DNA from: Rhodospirillales bacterium
Lineage (GTDB): Bacteria; Pseudomonadota; Alphaproteobacteria; Acetobacterales; Acetobacteraceae
Direction of reading: 5' to 3'
NCBI GenBank assembly: GCA_025362815.1
Contig: JANYFG010000054.1
Location: forward strand, 1 to 47,285
Length of the DNA: 47,285 nucleotides
Shown here: piece by piece, positions 33,431 through 41,641 of the stretch
How the letters are laid out: every line of letters starts with the position of its first letter
Numbering within the stretch: the stretch's first letter is position 1
The notes under the pieces: generated by a model
What the model saw: only the letters and a program-made list of their open reading frames with translations
What the model was told of the DNA's origin: nothing
Databases searched by the model: none
Made by a program: the position numbers and the translations under genes

Positions 33431-34134
33431 TCGACACCATTCTTTCCTTCGTCCTCGCGGTGGTCCCGGCCATCCTCGCCATTACCCTGCACGAGGCCGC
33501 GCACGGCTACGCCGCCTGGGCGCTGGGCGACGACACCGCGAAGAAACTCGGCCGGCTGTCGCTCAATCCCCTCGTCCATGTCGATCGCATGGGCACCATC
33601 ATCCTGCCGGGATTCCTACTGATCTCGCAGCTCCTCACCATCGGCCGCGTCGGCTTCATGTTCGGCTGGGCCAAGCCGGTCCCCGTCGCCGCGTGGAAAT
33701 TCGCCCATCCCCGCCGCGGCATGATGATCGTCGCCGCCGCCGGCCCCGCCATGAACTTTCTGCTCGCCTGGCTGGCCGGCGTGGCGGCGCATGGGCTCGA
33801 CATCCTGCCCCCGGCTGCGGGCGAGCTCGCGGCCGAGTTTCTCGACGATTTCATCATCGTCAACCTCGTCCTCGGCCTGTTCAACCTCCTGCCCATCCCC
33901 CCGCTCGACGGCGGCCGCATCATGGTGGGCCTGCTGCCGGAGCGTCTGGCGCTAGCCTGGGCGAAGGTGGAGCGGTTCGGCATCCTCATCGTGCTGCTGC
34001 TGGTCTTCCTCATCCCCGAGGTCGCCCGCAGCATGGGCACGCCGTTCAATCCGGTGCAGGACGCGCTGGGCGACATCCTGCCCTGGGCGCGCCACTGGGT
34101 GCTGATATTGTCCGGCCATGGCCAGTTCTCCTGA
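33427..34134 (+). CDS. site-2 protease-like membrane metalloprotease (M50)
   Basis: A 235-residue integral membrane protein of the M50 family. The zinc-binding HExxH is ITLHEAAHGYAAWALGD (His/Glu/His at about 20-24), and the third ligand lies in NLLPIPPLDGGRIMVGLLPE (Asp). Five to six hydrophobic segments are visible. There is no PDZ domain, so it belongs to the short Rip/YwhC-like class rather than RseP. It overlaps nagZ by four bases and scpA by 17 bases. Natural substrates of this small class are mostly unknown. Confidence 0.93.
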   Translation: MIDTILSFVLAVVPAILAITLHEAAHGYAAWALGDDTAKKLGRLSLNPLVHVDRMGTIILPGFLLISQLLTIGRVGFMFGWAKPVPVAAWKFAHPRRGMMIVAAAGPAMNFLLAWLAGVAAHGLDILPPAAGELAAEFLDDFIIVNLVLGLFNLLPIPPLDGGRIMVGLLPERLALAWAKVERFGILIVLLLVFLIPEVARSMGTPFNPVQDALGDILPWARHWVLILSGHGQFS

Positions 34135-34897
34135 CCCATCGCCCATCGCGGAGGCAGACCGGCTCGTCCTGCACCTGCACGGCTTCGAAGGCCCTCTGGA
34201 CCTGCTGCTCGACCTCGCCCGCCAGCAGAAGCTCGACCTCGCAACCATCTCCATCCTCGATCTCGTGGACCAGTTTCTGCTGGTGATCGAAGGCGCCCGG
34301 CGTGTGCGCCTCGAACTCGCGGCCGACTGGCTGGTGATGGCCGCCTGGCTCGCCTGGCTGAAGTCCCGCCTTCTGCTGCCGCCCGGCGAGGCCGCCGCCG
34401 AGGAAGGCGAGCTGGCCGCCGAGGTGCTGGCCGGCCGCCTGCGCGACCTCGCCCGGGTACGGCTGCTCGCGCAATGGCTCGGCCAGCAGCACCAGCTCGG
34501 CCAGGACGTGTTCGCCCGCGGCCTGCCCGAGGATCTCACCCACACCGATCGCTCCAAGCTGGCGCTCGACATCACCGGCCTCGTGCGCGCCCTCGTGGCG
34601 GCGCTGCGCCGTGCCAACGCCACCCGCATCTACCGCCCGCGCCCGGTGCTGCTGTGGTCGGTGCAGGATGCCCTGGCCCGCCTGGCCCGGCTGCTCGGCA
34701 GCCTGCCGGACTGGTCCGAGCTGTCCCGCTTCTTGCCCGAAGACCCCGGCACGCCGCTGCAACGCCGGGGGGCCATGGCTGCGGCGTTGATCGCCGGGCT
34801 GGAAATGGCCCGCAACGGCCAGCTCCACCTGCGCCAGGACGACGCCTTCGGTCCCATACTGCTACAGTCAGGATCACACCACGAGGAGGGGTCATGA
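34118..34897 (+). CDS. scpA: segregation and condensation protein A
   Basis: A 259-residue kleisin that bridges the heads of SMC in chromosome condensation. The N-terminal block LHLHGFEGPLDLLLDLARQQKLDLATISILDLVDQFLLVI is typical ScpA, followed by LAADWLVMAAWLAWLKSRLLLPP. The C-terminal winged-helix part is less conserved. It overlaps the upstream protease gene by 17 bases and the downstream scpB by four (ATGA), so the three form a tight unit. The SMC gene itself is not in the window. Confidence 0.94.
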   Translation: MASSPDPSPIAEADRLVLHLHGFEGPLDLLLDLARQQKLDLATISILDLVDQFLLVIEGARRVRLELAADWLVMAAWLAWLKSRLLLPPGEAAAEEGELAAEVLAGRLRDLARVRLLAQWLGQQHQLGQDVFARGLPEDLTHTDRSKLALDITGLVRALVAALRRANATRIYRPRPVLLWSVQDALARLARLLGSLPDWSELSRFLPEDPGTPLQRRGAMAAALIAGLEMARNGQLHLRQDDAFGPILLQSGSHHEEGS

Positions 34898-35451
34898 CCG
34901 AGGAACAGGCGTCGCGCGACGATCTTCGGCTGGCCGAGGCGCTCGTCTTCGCGAGTTCGCAGCCGGTGCCGTCCAGCGCCATCCAACGTGCGCTGTCGCC
35001 CGAAGCCGATGTCGACGCCGTGATGGCGGCGTTGCAGGCGCTGTATGCCGATCGTGGCGTGGAGCTGGTGCAGGCCGCCGGCGGCTGGCAGTTCCGCACC
35101 GCCCCCGATCTCGCGCCCCGCCTGCGCCGCGTGATCGAGGTGCCGCGCCGCCTGCCGCGCGTGGCCATGGAAACGCTGGCGATCGTGGCCTACCACCAGC
35201 CCGTCACACGGCCGGAAATCGAGGAGATCCGCGGCGCCAGCCTGTCGCAGGCCACCATGGATCAGCTGTTGGAAGCTGGTCTCATCACGCCGAAGGGCCG
35301 GAAGGAGGCGCCGGGCCGCCCCACCCTGTGGGCCACCACCGAGGCGTTCCTCGCCCAGTTCGGCCTGCGCGACCTCCGCCAGCTGCCACGCCGCGAGGAT
35401 CTGCTGATCGATTCGAACGCCACGCCCCAGCAAGCGCCCGAACCCGCGTGA
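34894..35451 (+). CDS. scpB: segregation and condensation protein B
   Basis: A 185-residue winged-helix protein that binds ScpA in the SMC condensin complex. Typical blocks are LAEALVFASSQPVP, GWQFRTAPDLAPRLRRV, PRVAMETLAIVAYHQPVTRPEIEEIRG and the second wing LITPKGRKEAPGRPTLWATTEAFLAQFGL. GAGGAGG lies just before its ATG, which overlaps the scpA stop. It is followed after about 80 bp by tatB, an order usual for alphaproteobacteria. Confidence 0.95.
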   Translation: MTEEQASRDDLRLAEALVFASSQPVPSSAIQRALSPEADVDAVMAALQALYADRGVELVQAAGGWQFRTAPDLAPRLRRVIEVPRRLPRVAMETLAIVAYHQPVTRPEIEEIRGASLSQATMDQLLEAGLITPKGRKEAPGRPTLWATTEAFLAQFGLRDLRQLPRREDLLIDSNATPQQAPEPA

Positions 35452-35531
35452 CACCCCCTATAAACCCGAACCCGGGTTTCCCATCTTCTGGCTTTCCTGC
35501 TAGCAGACGGGCGTAGGAGCACCACACGCAT

Positions 35532-36092
35532 ATGTTCGGACTCGACTGGACCGAGATCGCCCTGATCGGCGTGGTGGCGCTGATCGCCATCGGGCCGAAA
35601 GACCTGCCGATCGCCATCAAAACGATGGCCGGCTTCGTGAAGAAGGCGCGCCGCATGGCCGGCGACTTCCAGGGCCACGTGGACGAAATGGTCCGCGAGG
35701 CGAACCTGCACGAGGTGCGCGACCAGATCAGCCAGCTCAAGAATTTCGACATCAAGGGCGAGATCGCCAAGGCCGTGGACAGCGACGGCTCCATACGCGC
35801 CGCCATGAACGAAAACCCGCTGGCGCCGACGAGCCCCCCCTACACCCCGCCTGCGGAAGATACGGTGGTCGCGGCCTACGCCCAGCATTCGGCCTACCCG
35901 GCGGACGGGATGGCCGAGGCCACGATCGGCCGGTCGCTGCCGGCCCCCTCGTTCATCCCGCCCACCTCCGATATCGTGGCCCCCGTGGCTCCCATCGCCC
36001 ATGCGCCAGCAGCTCTTGTGTCGGCCCCGCCACCCCCGGTGGCCCCCGCTTTCGTGCCACCCGAGGCCGAGGCGATCCGCCACTCCGCCTAA
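35532..36092 (+). CDS. tatB: Sec-independent translocase subunit TatB
   Basis: A 186-residue TatB protein. An N-terminal membrane helix (MFGLDWTEIALIGVVALIAIGPKDLP) with the hallmark Glu and Gly-Pro hinge is followed by an amphipathic helix (IAIKTMAGFVKKARRMAGDFQGHVDEMV) and a long variable Pro/Ala-rich tail. With TatC it forms the receptor for folded twin-arginine substrates. The tail and Glu8 distinguish it from TatA. No tatA gene lies within the scpB-tatB-tatC run, so it must be elsewhere or TatB may do both jobs. Confidence 0.92.
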   Translation: MFGLDWTEIALIGVVALIAIGPKDLPIAIKTMAGFVKKARRMAGDFQGHVDEMVREANLHEVRDQISQLKNFDIKGEIAKAVDSDGSIRAAMNENPLAPTSPPYTPPAEDTVVAAYAQHSAYPADGMAEATIGRSLPAPSFIPPTSDIVAPVAPIAHAPAALVSAPPPPVAPAFVPPEAEAIRHSA

Positions 36093-36135
36093 GCCCCATC
36101 GTCTGTTCGAACTCGTATAAAAACACAGGAATTCC

Positions 36136-36918
36136 GTGGCCTCCTCCGAAACCGAAGACCAGATCGACGACAAGCCGATGCCGCTGCTCGAACATTTGAT
36201 CGAGCTGCGCAGCCGCCTGCTGTGGTCGATGGCCGCGTTCCTGGTCTGCTTCTTCCTGTGCTACTATTTTTCCGAGAACATCTTCTCGTTCCTGGCCCGG
36301 CCGCTCGACGATGTGCTGAAGGCCCAGGGCGGCGGGCAGCGGATGATCTACACCCATCTCACCGAGGCGTTCTTCACCTACATCAAGGTGGCCTTCTTCG
36401 GCGCCGCCTGCATCTCGTTCCCGGTGATCGCCTCCCAGGTCTGGCTGTTCGTGGCGCCGGGCCTGTATCGCAGCGAGAAGAAGGCCTTCGCGCCCTTCTT
36501 GCTGGCCACGCCCATCCTGTTCATCCTCGGCGCGTCGCTGGCCTATTATTTCATCTTCCCCGTCGCGTGGAAGTTCTTCGCCAGCTTCCAAAGCAGCAAC
36601 GGCGCCGGCGGCCTGCCGATCGAGCTGGAACCCAAGGTGGGCGAGTATCTCGACCTCGTGATGAAGCTGATCTTCGCCTTCGGCGTGGCGTTCCAGCTGC
36701 CGGTGGCGCTGTCGCTGATGGCCAAGGTGGGCATCATCAATTCCGCAGGCCTGAAGAAATACCGCCGCTACGCCTATGTCGGCATGTTCGTCATCGCCGC
36801 CGTCCTGGCACCGCCCGACGTCATCACCCAGATCGGCCTCGCGGTGCCCCTGATCGGCCTTTACGAGCTCTCGATCATCGCCGCCAAGATCGTCGAACCA
36901 AAACCAAGAGAAGAGTAG
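36136..36918 (+). CDS. tatC: Sec-independent translocase subunit TatC
   Basis: A 260-residue polytopic membrane protein that recognises the twin-arginine signal. The conserved N-terminus PLLEHLIELRSRLLWS and the loop FTYIKVAFFGAACISFPVIASQVWLFVAPGLYRSEKK are diagnostic, and six membrane helices can be drawn. The start is a GTG with AGGA upstream. The C-terminal ELSIIAAKIVEPKPREE is short. It follows tatB by 43 bp, so the two should be one operon. Confidence 0.96.
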   Translation: MASSETEDQIDDKPMPLLEHLIELRSRLLWSMAAFLVCFFLCYYFSENIFSFLARPLDDVLKAQGGGQRMIYTHLTEAFFTYIKVAFFGAACISFPVIASQVWLFVAPGLYRSEKKAFAPFLLATPILFILGASLAYYFIFPVAWKFFASFQSSNGAGGLPIELEPKVGEYLDLVMKLIFAFGVAFQLPVALSLMAKVGIINSAGLKKYRRYAYVGMFVIAAVLAPPDVITQIGLAVPLIGLYELSIIAAKIVEPKPREE

Positions 36919-36974
36919 TTTTGTTCGAAGCCGCGGGTCACCATGATGGCCGCGATAGCGATGATCCGTAGGGT

Positions 36975-37042
36975 GGGTAAGCTCTTGCGTCACCCACCAT
37001 TCAACCGCGCGGCAAGGAGATGGGTGACGCGAGAGCTCACCC
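36975..37042 (+). repeat. long inverted repeat (hairpin) before serS
   Basis: The arms 36975-36996 and 37021-37042 are 22 bases each and match at 20 positions (GGGTAAGCTCTTGCGTCACC and partner), with a 24-base loop. It begins within GTAGGGTGGGTAAGC, a type of sequence seen in dispersed proteobacterial repeats. It may terminate tatC transcription or fold in the serS leader; the ATG of serS is 31 bases further on. Confidence 0.75.
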
Positions 37043-37073
37043 CCTGCCGAAATAATGGGATTTTAAGGGCGAT

Positions 37074-38351
37074 ATGCACGATATCGAGTGGATTAGAAAG
37101 AATCGCAATGAGTTTGACGCCGCGATGTCGCGTCGAAAAGTGGCTGATGGTGTTACCGATGATATCTTGAATCTCGACCGTGAATGGCGACAAGATGAAG
37201 GCCGGCTTCAGCAGGAACTACAGCGTCGGAACTCGCTTTCGAAACAAATTGGCGAGCTGAAGCGGCAGGGACTAGATACTCGCGGCCTTGAACTCGATGC
37301 TACGAGGGTGCGCGATTATCTGCCGGAGGCACAATCAATCGCTTACGAGCGACGGAAAGCTCGTGACTTGCTCCTTTCCACCCTCCCCAACATCCTCGCC
37401 CCCGACGTGCCGGACGGCGCCGACGAATCGGCCAACGTCACCGTCAAACAGGTCGGCGAACCCCGCCGCCCCAACTTCGCCCCCAAACAGCATTTCGAGC
37501 TCGGCGAGGCGCTCGGCCAGATGGAGTTCGAGCGCGCCGCCAAAATCACCGGCAGCCGCTTCACCATCCTGCGCGGCCATCTGGCTCGCATGGAACGCGC
37601 GCTGGGCCAGTTCATGATCGACCTGCACGTCGAACACCACGGCTACGAGGAAGTCGCCGTCCCCCTCATGGTCAACGCCGCCGCCATGTATGGCACCGGC
37701 CAGCTGCCGAAATTCGAGGACGACCTCTTCAAGACCACCGATGGCCGCTACCTGATCCCCACCGCCGAGGTGCCGCTCACCAACTTCCCCGCCGGCGAGA
37801 TCGTGCCCGAAGCCAGGCTCCCCCTCCGCTTCGCAGCCCTCAGCCAGTGCTTTCGCTCCGAAGCCGGCTCCGCGGGCCGCGACACGCGCGGCATGCTGCG
37901 CCAGCACCAGTTCCCAAAAGTCGAAATGGTCAGCATCACCCACCCCGACCACTCCGCCGCCGAACACGAACGCATGACGGAATGCGCCGAAAAAGTCCTG
38001 GAACTCCTCGAACTCCCCTACCGCTGCATGCTGCTCTGCGCCGGCGACACCGGCTTCGGCGCCACCAAAACCTACGACCTCGAGGTCTGGCTGCCCGGCC
38101 AGGGCATGTGGCGCGAAATCAGCTCCTGCTCCAACATGGGCGCCTTCCAGGCGCGCCGCATGAACGCCCGCTATCGCGGCCCGGACGGCAAACCGGCCGG
38201 CTTCGTCCACACGCTGAACGGCTCGGGCCTGGCCGTCGGCCGCACGCTGATCGCGGTGATGGAGAACCACCAGCGCGAGGATGGCGCGATCGACGTGCCC
38301 ACCGCCCTGCGCCCCTACATGCGCGGCCTGGAACGTGTCGCGCCCGGCTGA
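37074..38351 (+). CDS. serS: seryl-tRNA synthetase, compositionally mosaic
   Basis: A 425-residue class II synthetase. The N-terminal tRNA-binding coiled-coil arm spans about 1-105. Class II motif 2 is [21 protein letters not shown] and motif 3 is [18 protein letters not shown]. The first ~100 codons (37074 to about 37370) use AT-ending codons such as GAT, AAT, GTT, AGA and TTG, whereas the rest is strongly C-ending like the neighbours. The protein looks intact, so the 5' part may have been exchanged by recombination. The hairpin before it could mark the other edge. Confidence 0.96.
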   Translation: MHDIEWIRKNRNEFDAAMSRRKVADGVTDDILNLDREWRQDEGRLQQELQRRNSLSKQIGELKRQGLDTRGLELDATRVRDYLPEAQSIAYERRKARDLLLSTLPNILAPDVPDGADESANVTVKQVGEPRRPNFAPKQHFELGEALGQMEFERAAKITGSRFTILRGHLARMERALGQFMIDLHVEHHGYEEVAVPLMVNAAAMYGTGQLPKFEDDLFKTTDGRYLIPTAEVPLTNFPAGEIVPEARLPLRFAALSQCFRSEAGSAGRDTRGMLRQHQFPKVEMVSITHPDHSAAEHERMTECAEKVLELLELPYRCMLLCAGDTGFGATKTYDLEVWLPGQGMWREISSCSNMGAFQARRMNARYRGPDGKPAGFVHTLNGSGLAVGRTLIAVMENHQREDGAIDVPTALRPYMRGLERVAPG

Positions 38352-38389
38352 ACTCCTGTATGCTGCAGACTGAAAACGGAGACACAACC

Positions 38390-38905
38390 ATGAGCGATCT
38401 CGTCGTCATCGCCTTCGCATCCGAGGAAAAGGCCGAGGCGGTGCGTGACCGCGTGCTGAAGATGCAGTCGCAGTATCTGATCGAGCTGGAAGACGCCGTG
38501 GTGGCGGTCAAGCGCGAGGACGGCCAGGTGAAGCTGAACCAGATGGTCAGCCCCATGGCCATGTCCACCGCCTCCGGCACCATGTGGGGCGCCATCATCG
38601 GCATGATATTCCTCAACCCGCTGGTGGGCGCGGCCCTGGGTGCGGCCTCCGGCGCCATCAGCGGCGCCATGACCGATCTCGGCATCAATGACGGTTTCAT
38701 GAAAGACGTCTCCTCCGCCATCTCGCCGGGCCAGGCGGCACTGTTCCTGCTCATCCGCAAATTCACCGCCGACAAGGTGCTGGAAGACCTGAACGGCGTC
38801 GGCGGCACCGTGCTGCGCACCAGCTTCGACCACACCAAGGAAGACGCGTTGCGCGCCGCGCTCGCCGGGCACGCCGCGGCCCCGCTCGAAGGCCCCGCCG
38901 CTTGA
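38390..38905 (+). CDS. DUF1269 family membrane-associated protein
   Basis: A 171-residue protein of DUF1269. It begins MSDLVVIAFASEEKAEAVRDRVLKMQSQYLIELEDAVVAVKREDGQVKL, followed by a glycine-rich hydrophobic hairpin (GTMWGAIIGMIFLNPLVGAALGAASGAISG, about 64-94) resembling the glycine-zipper segments of this family, then LGINDGFMKDVSSAISPGQAALFLLI. Its biochemical role is unknown; relatives are often stress-linked. The carbonic anhydrase gene begins at its 3' end, so co-expression is likely. Confidence 0.9.
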   Translation: MSDLVVIAFASEEKAEAVRDRVLKMQSQYLIELEDAVVAVKREDGQVKLNQMVSPMAMSTASGTMWGAIIGMIFLNPLVGAALGAASGAISGAMTDLGINDGFMKDVSSAISPGQAALFLLIRKFTADKVLEDLNGVGGTVLRTSFDHTKEDALRAALAGHAAAPLEGPAA

Positions 38906-38919
38906 ACGAACAAAAGCCC

Positions 38920-39549
38920 ATGCGCCGTCTGATGGACGGCGTGCGGCGCTTCCGGGAGCAGCAATTCCCCGAGCGCAGCGCGCTGTTCAAGGGCCTCGCC
39001 ACCAGCCAGGACCCGCATACCCTGTTCATCGCCTGCGCCGACAGCCGCATCGTGCCCGAGCTCATCACCCAGACCGAGCCGGGCGAGTTGTTCGTCTGCC
39101 GCAACATCGGCAACATCGTGCCGGCCTACGGCGAGATGATGGGCGGCGTCTCCGCGGTCGTCGAATTCGCCTGCGTGGGCCTCGAAGTCACCGACATCGT
39201 GGTCTGCGGCCATTCCGATTGCGGCGCCATGCGCATGCTGCTGGCACCCGACGGCGAGATCACGAAGCGTATGCCCACCGTCGGCTCCTGGTTGCGCAAC
39301 GCCCACGCCGCCCGCTCGGTGGTGGCCGCCACACAGCCGGACCTGCAAGGCGATTCCCTCGTCCAGGCGCTAGTGGAGCAGAACGTGCGCACCCAGCTCG
39401 CCCATCTCAAAACCCATCCCGCCGTCGCCGCCCGCCTCGCCACCGGCGGCCTGACCCTGCACGGCTGGGTCTACGGCATCGGCACCGGCAGCATCTCCGC
39501 GCTCGACGGCGAGGACGGCCGCCTGGTGCCGCTCGATCAGATCGTTTGA
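38920..39549 (+). CDS. beta-class carbonic anhydrase
   Basis: A 209-residue beta-carbonic anhydrase interconverting CO2 and bicarbonate. Zinc ligands and the catalytic Asp-Arg pair are in FIACADSRIVPE (Cys-x-Asp-x-Arg) and VVCGHSDCGAM (His-x-x-Cys). The block RNIGNIVPAYG is also diagnostic. The ATG at 38920 is preferred, but a TTG at 38902 overlapping the DUF1269 stop would add six residues; neither has a clear ribosome-binding site, suggesting coupled translation. psiE follows 10 bp after. Confidence 0.93.
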   Translation: MRRLMDGVRRFREQQFPERSALFKGLATSQDPHTLFIACADSRIVPELITQTEPGELFVCRNIGNIVPAYGEMMGGVSAVVEFACVGLEVTDIVVCGHSDCGAMRMLLAPDGEITKRMPTVGSWLRNAHAARSVVAATQPDLQGDSLVQALVEQNVRTQLAHLKTHPAVAARLATGGLTLHGWVYGIGTGSISALDGEDGRLVPLDQIV

Positions 39550-39559
39550 GGTATCACGC

Positions 39560-39949
39560 ATGATGGGCAAACTGATCGACTACGTCGAAAAGGCGTTCCT
39601 GATCACCATCGGCCTCTTCGCCATCATGGCGATGGGCCAGGAAGTGTGGGCCATCATCGCCCGCCAGCATGTCGAGCTGAAAGACCTGCTGCTGATGTTC
39701 ATCTTCGCCGAGGTCATCGGCATGCTCGGCGTCTATTATTCGTCCAAGCGCATCCCGATCGACCTGCCGCTGTTCATCGCCGTCACCGCGTTGGCCCGGC
39801 TCATCATCCTGGGCGACAAAGAGAATTTCAACGGCATGACGCTGTTGGCCGAAAGCGGCGCCATCCTGCTGATCGCCTGTGGCGGTTTCGTCATCCGCTA
39901 CCGCCACTCCGACAAAGGCGAACGCACGCTGCCGAAAAACGAGGACTGA
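39560..39949 (+). CDS. PsiE family phosphate-starvation-inducible membrane protein
   Basis: A 129-residue membrane protein with four hydrophobic helices. LLLMFIFAEVIGMLGVYYSSKRIPIDLPLFIAVTALARLIIL is the typical PsiE core, with the conserved F-x-E in helix two. The family was named from phosphate starvation in Escherichia coli, but its function is unsettled. No Pho box is obvious upstream, and its tight spacing after the carbonic anhydrase gene argues for an operon instead. Confidence 0.9.
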   Translation: MMGKLIDYVEKAFLITIGLFAIMAMGQEVWAIIARQHVELKDLLLMFIFAEVIGMLGVYYSSKRIPIDLPLFIAVTALARLIILGDKENFNGMTLLAESGAILLIACGGFVIRYRHSDKGERTLPKNED

Positions 39950-39982
39950 GAGCGCGTTGCGCGCGCCGGGATAACCGGATAA

Positions 39983-40004
39983 CGTTTCTTTCACGTAAGA
40001 AACG
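39983..40004 (+). terminator. hairpin between psiE and the PEP-CTERM gene
   Basis: Perfect eight-base arms CGTTTCTT and AAGAAACG flank the loop TCACGT. It lies 33 bases after the psiE stop and 24 bases before the next ATG. No T tract follows, so it may be a terminator of weak type, an RNA-stability hairpin or an operator. Confidence 0.4.
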
Positions 40005-40028
40005 AAGCCGAACATACCGGGGGGCCAG

Positions 40029-40556
40029 ATGACAAAATTTCGCACGACATGCGCCGCGTTGTTTTTCGCCGTCGGATTGCTGGTCGGAGCCGGGGCCGCG
40101 CAAGCCGGCGTTTCGGGCCCCGCGCAAACGACCACGTATCGCTTCGCCGGCGCCTGCACGGATTGTTCGGGCTTCGGCACCGCCACCTTGGTCTTGCTGA
40201 ACTACACAAACGGCACATTGGCGAATGCCGGCAATTTCTTCAGCTTCGACTACACCTCGAACCTCGTCACCTTCGCTGTCACCACAGCCAATCTGAGCAG
40301 CTTCTCCGCCGTGCTCGGTCCGAACTTTCCGTCTGCCGCGTCCGTGAGCCTGTTCGCCACAACCAACAACATTGTGTTTCAGTCACAGACGAATGGCAGC
40401 TGGTGCACGGGTTCGGCGTGTTTGAACGATTTCGGCCCCTCCAGCACCTGGATCGGGCCAGCCTCCCCGGTGCCGGAACCCGCCTCGATCGCATTGCTGA
40501 TCGTGGGCATCGCCGGATTGGGCGCCGTGGCACGGCGCGCGCGCGCGAATTCGTAG
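40029..40556 (+). CDS. PEP-CTERM sorting domain protein
   Basis: A 175-residue exported protein. The signal peptide MTKFRTTCAALFFAVGLLVGAGAAQA is followed by a Ser/Thr/Asn-rich secreted domain containing two cysteine pairs (GACTDCSG; SWCTGSACLN). The C-terminus is a standard PEP-CTERM signal: SPVPEPASIALLIVGIAGLGAVARRARANS, with the VPEP motif, a membrane helix and a basic tail. An exosortase (EpsH) should cleave at this site and pass the protein on to the exterior, but none is encoded in the window. The codon use is less C-rich than in neighbours. The TAG stop coincides with a degenerate repeat fragment. Confidence 0.93.
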   Translation: MTKFRTTCAALFFAVGLLVGAGAAQAGVSGPAQTTTYRFAGACTDCSGFGTATLVLLNYTNGTLANAGNFFSFDYTSNLVTFAVTTANLSSFSAVLGPNFPSAASVSLFATTNNIVFQSQTNGSWCTGSACLNDFGPSSTWIGPASPVPEPASIALLIVGIAGLGAVARRARANS

Positions 40557-40582
40557 ATCGTGACGCGTTTGGATGACGTCAC
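40554..40582 (+). repeat. degenerate fragment of the double-hairpin repeat
   Basis: This stretch starts TAGATCGTGACGCGTTTGG and matches the first 29 bases of the full copy beginning at 40584 at 23 positions. Its TAG is the stop codon of the PEP-CTERM gene. It is placed directly before a full copy. Confidence 0.65.
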
Positions 40583-40583
40583 T

Positions 40584-40688
40584 TAGATCATGATGCGTTT
40601 GGGTTGCTTCACCCGAGCGCATGAACATGATCGGTAAAACAAAAAGTTAGAGCCTGATATTTTGTCTACTCAAAATCATCAGGCTCTA
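40584..40688 (+). repeat. dispersed ~105-bp double-hairpin repeat, copy 3
   Basis: A full copy with TAGATCATGATGCGTTTGGG at its left edge, a first hairpin around TTGCTTCA, and a second hairpin TTAGAGCCTGATATTTTG paired to CAAAATCATCAGGCTCTAA. It separates two convergent genes and ends six bases before the stop codon of the ATPase gene. Confidence 0.92.
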
Positions 40689-40693
40689 AAACC

Positions 40694-41539
40694 TCACGGC
40701 ACCGCCACCCCCATCTTCCCCGCCAAATCCTGAACGAACTGCCACGCAACCCGGCCGGACCGCCCGCCCCGGATCGTCGACCACGTCGCCCCCTGGGCGC
40801 GCAACGCATCGCGGTCGATCACAAGCCCCAGATCGGCCGCATACCCCTCCACCATCGCCAGATACGCGTCCTGGTCCGCGTTGTGGAACCCGATCCACAG
40901 CCCAAACCGGTCCGACAGCGACACCTTTTCCTCCGTGGCCTCCCCGGGATTGATGGCCGTCGCGCGCTCGTTGTCGATCATGTCGCGCGGCATCAGATGC
41001 CGGCGGTTGGACGTGGCATAGAACAGCACGTTCTCCGGCCGCCCCTCGATCCCGCCATCGAGCACCGATTTCAACGCCTTGTAATCCGCATCCTCCCGCT
41101 CGAAGCTGAGATCGTCGCAGAAAACCAAACAGCGACGACTTTCGCCGCGCAGCACACGCAGCAGATCCGGCAGCGAGATGATGTCCTCGCGCGCGATCTC
41201 GATCAGCGCCAGGCATCCAACCCGCTCCGCATTCGCCGCCGCATGCGCAGCCTTCACCAGCGAGCTCTTGCCCATGCCGCGCGCGCCCCACAGCATCGCG
41301 TTGTTGGCCGAGAAACCGCGTGCGAACTGCAGCGTGTTCGCCATCAGAAGCTGTTTCTGCCGCTCCACCCCCACCAGCAGCGACAAATCCACGCGTGAGA
41401 TCTTGCGCACCGGCTCCAGCCGCGCCGGATTCGGGTGCCAGATGAAGGCGTCCGCGGCCAGCAGATCCACCGCCTGCGCGGGTTTCGGCGCCAGACGCTC
41501 CAGCGCCTCGGCAATGCGTTCCAGAATGCGCGGGTCCAT
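40694..41539 (-). CDS. DUF815 AAA-type ATPase
   Basis: A 281-residue P-loop ATPase of DUF815. Walker A is GARGMGKSSLVKAAH (about 86-100) and Walker B is RCLVFCDDLSFE. Other family blocks are LVGVERQKQLLMANTLQFARGF and NVLFYATSNRRHLMPRD, the latter being the sensor 1 Asn. An N-terminal acidic helical part precedes the ATPase. It is soluble. Its cellular role is not established. It is divergent from yajC, with about 100 bp between, but the link is not known to be functional. Confidence 0.9.
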   Translation of the reverse strand: MDPRILERIAEALERLAPKPAQAVDLLAADAFIWHPNPARLEPVRKISRVDLSLLVGVERQKQLLMANTLQFARGFSANNAMLWGARGMGKSSLVKAAHAAANAERVGCLALIEIAREDIISLPDLLRVLRGESRRCLVFCDDLSFEREDADYKALKSVLDGGIEGRPENVLFYATSNRRHLMPRDMIDNERATAINPGEATEEKVSLSDRFGLWIGFHNADQDAYLAMVEGYAADLGLVIDRDALRAQGATWSTIRGGRSGRVAWQFVQDLAGKMGVAVP

Positions 41540-41574
41540 GCTGTTTTCCAGTTTTCTCGCGTCGTGACGGTCAC

Positions 41575-41602
41575 TTGACGTCGTGGGGGCGGAAACTATG
41601 GT
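41575..41602 (+). promoter_or_regulatory. sigma-70-type promoter of yajC
   Basis: TTGACG (41575-41580), a 16-base spacer and TATGGT (41597-41602) stand 39 bases before the yajC ATG, between divergent genes. The match to housekeeping consensus is fair. This is a pattern match only. Confidence 0.45.
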
Positions 41603-41641
41603 CCGGCCACTCTCTTCACAAGACCTTCAGCGGAATACCCC

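Noticed and set aside
36919..37073. T-box or other tRNA-sensing leader before serS
   Set aside because: The hairpin lacks T-box and specifier features, and T-boxes are not expected in Alphaproteobacteria.
40029..40556. A PEP-CTERM/exosortase secretion locus
   Set aside because: Only the sorted protein is here. No exosortase, PrsK/PrsR or exopolysaccharide genes are in the window.
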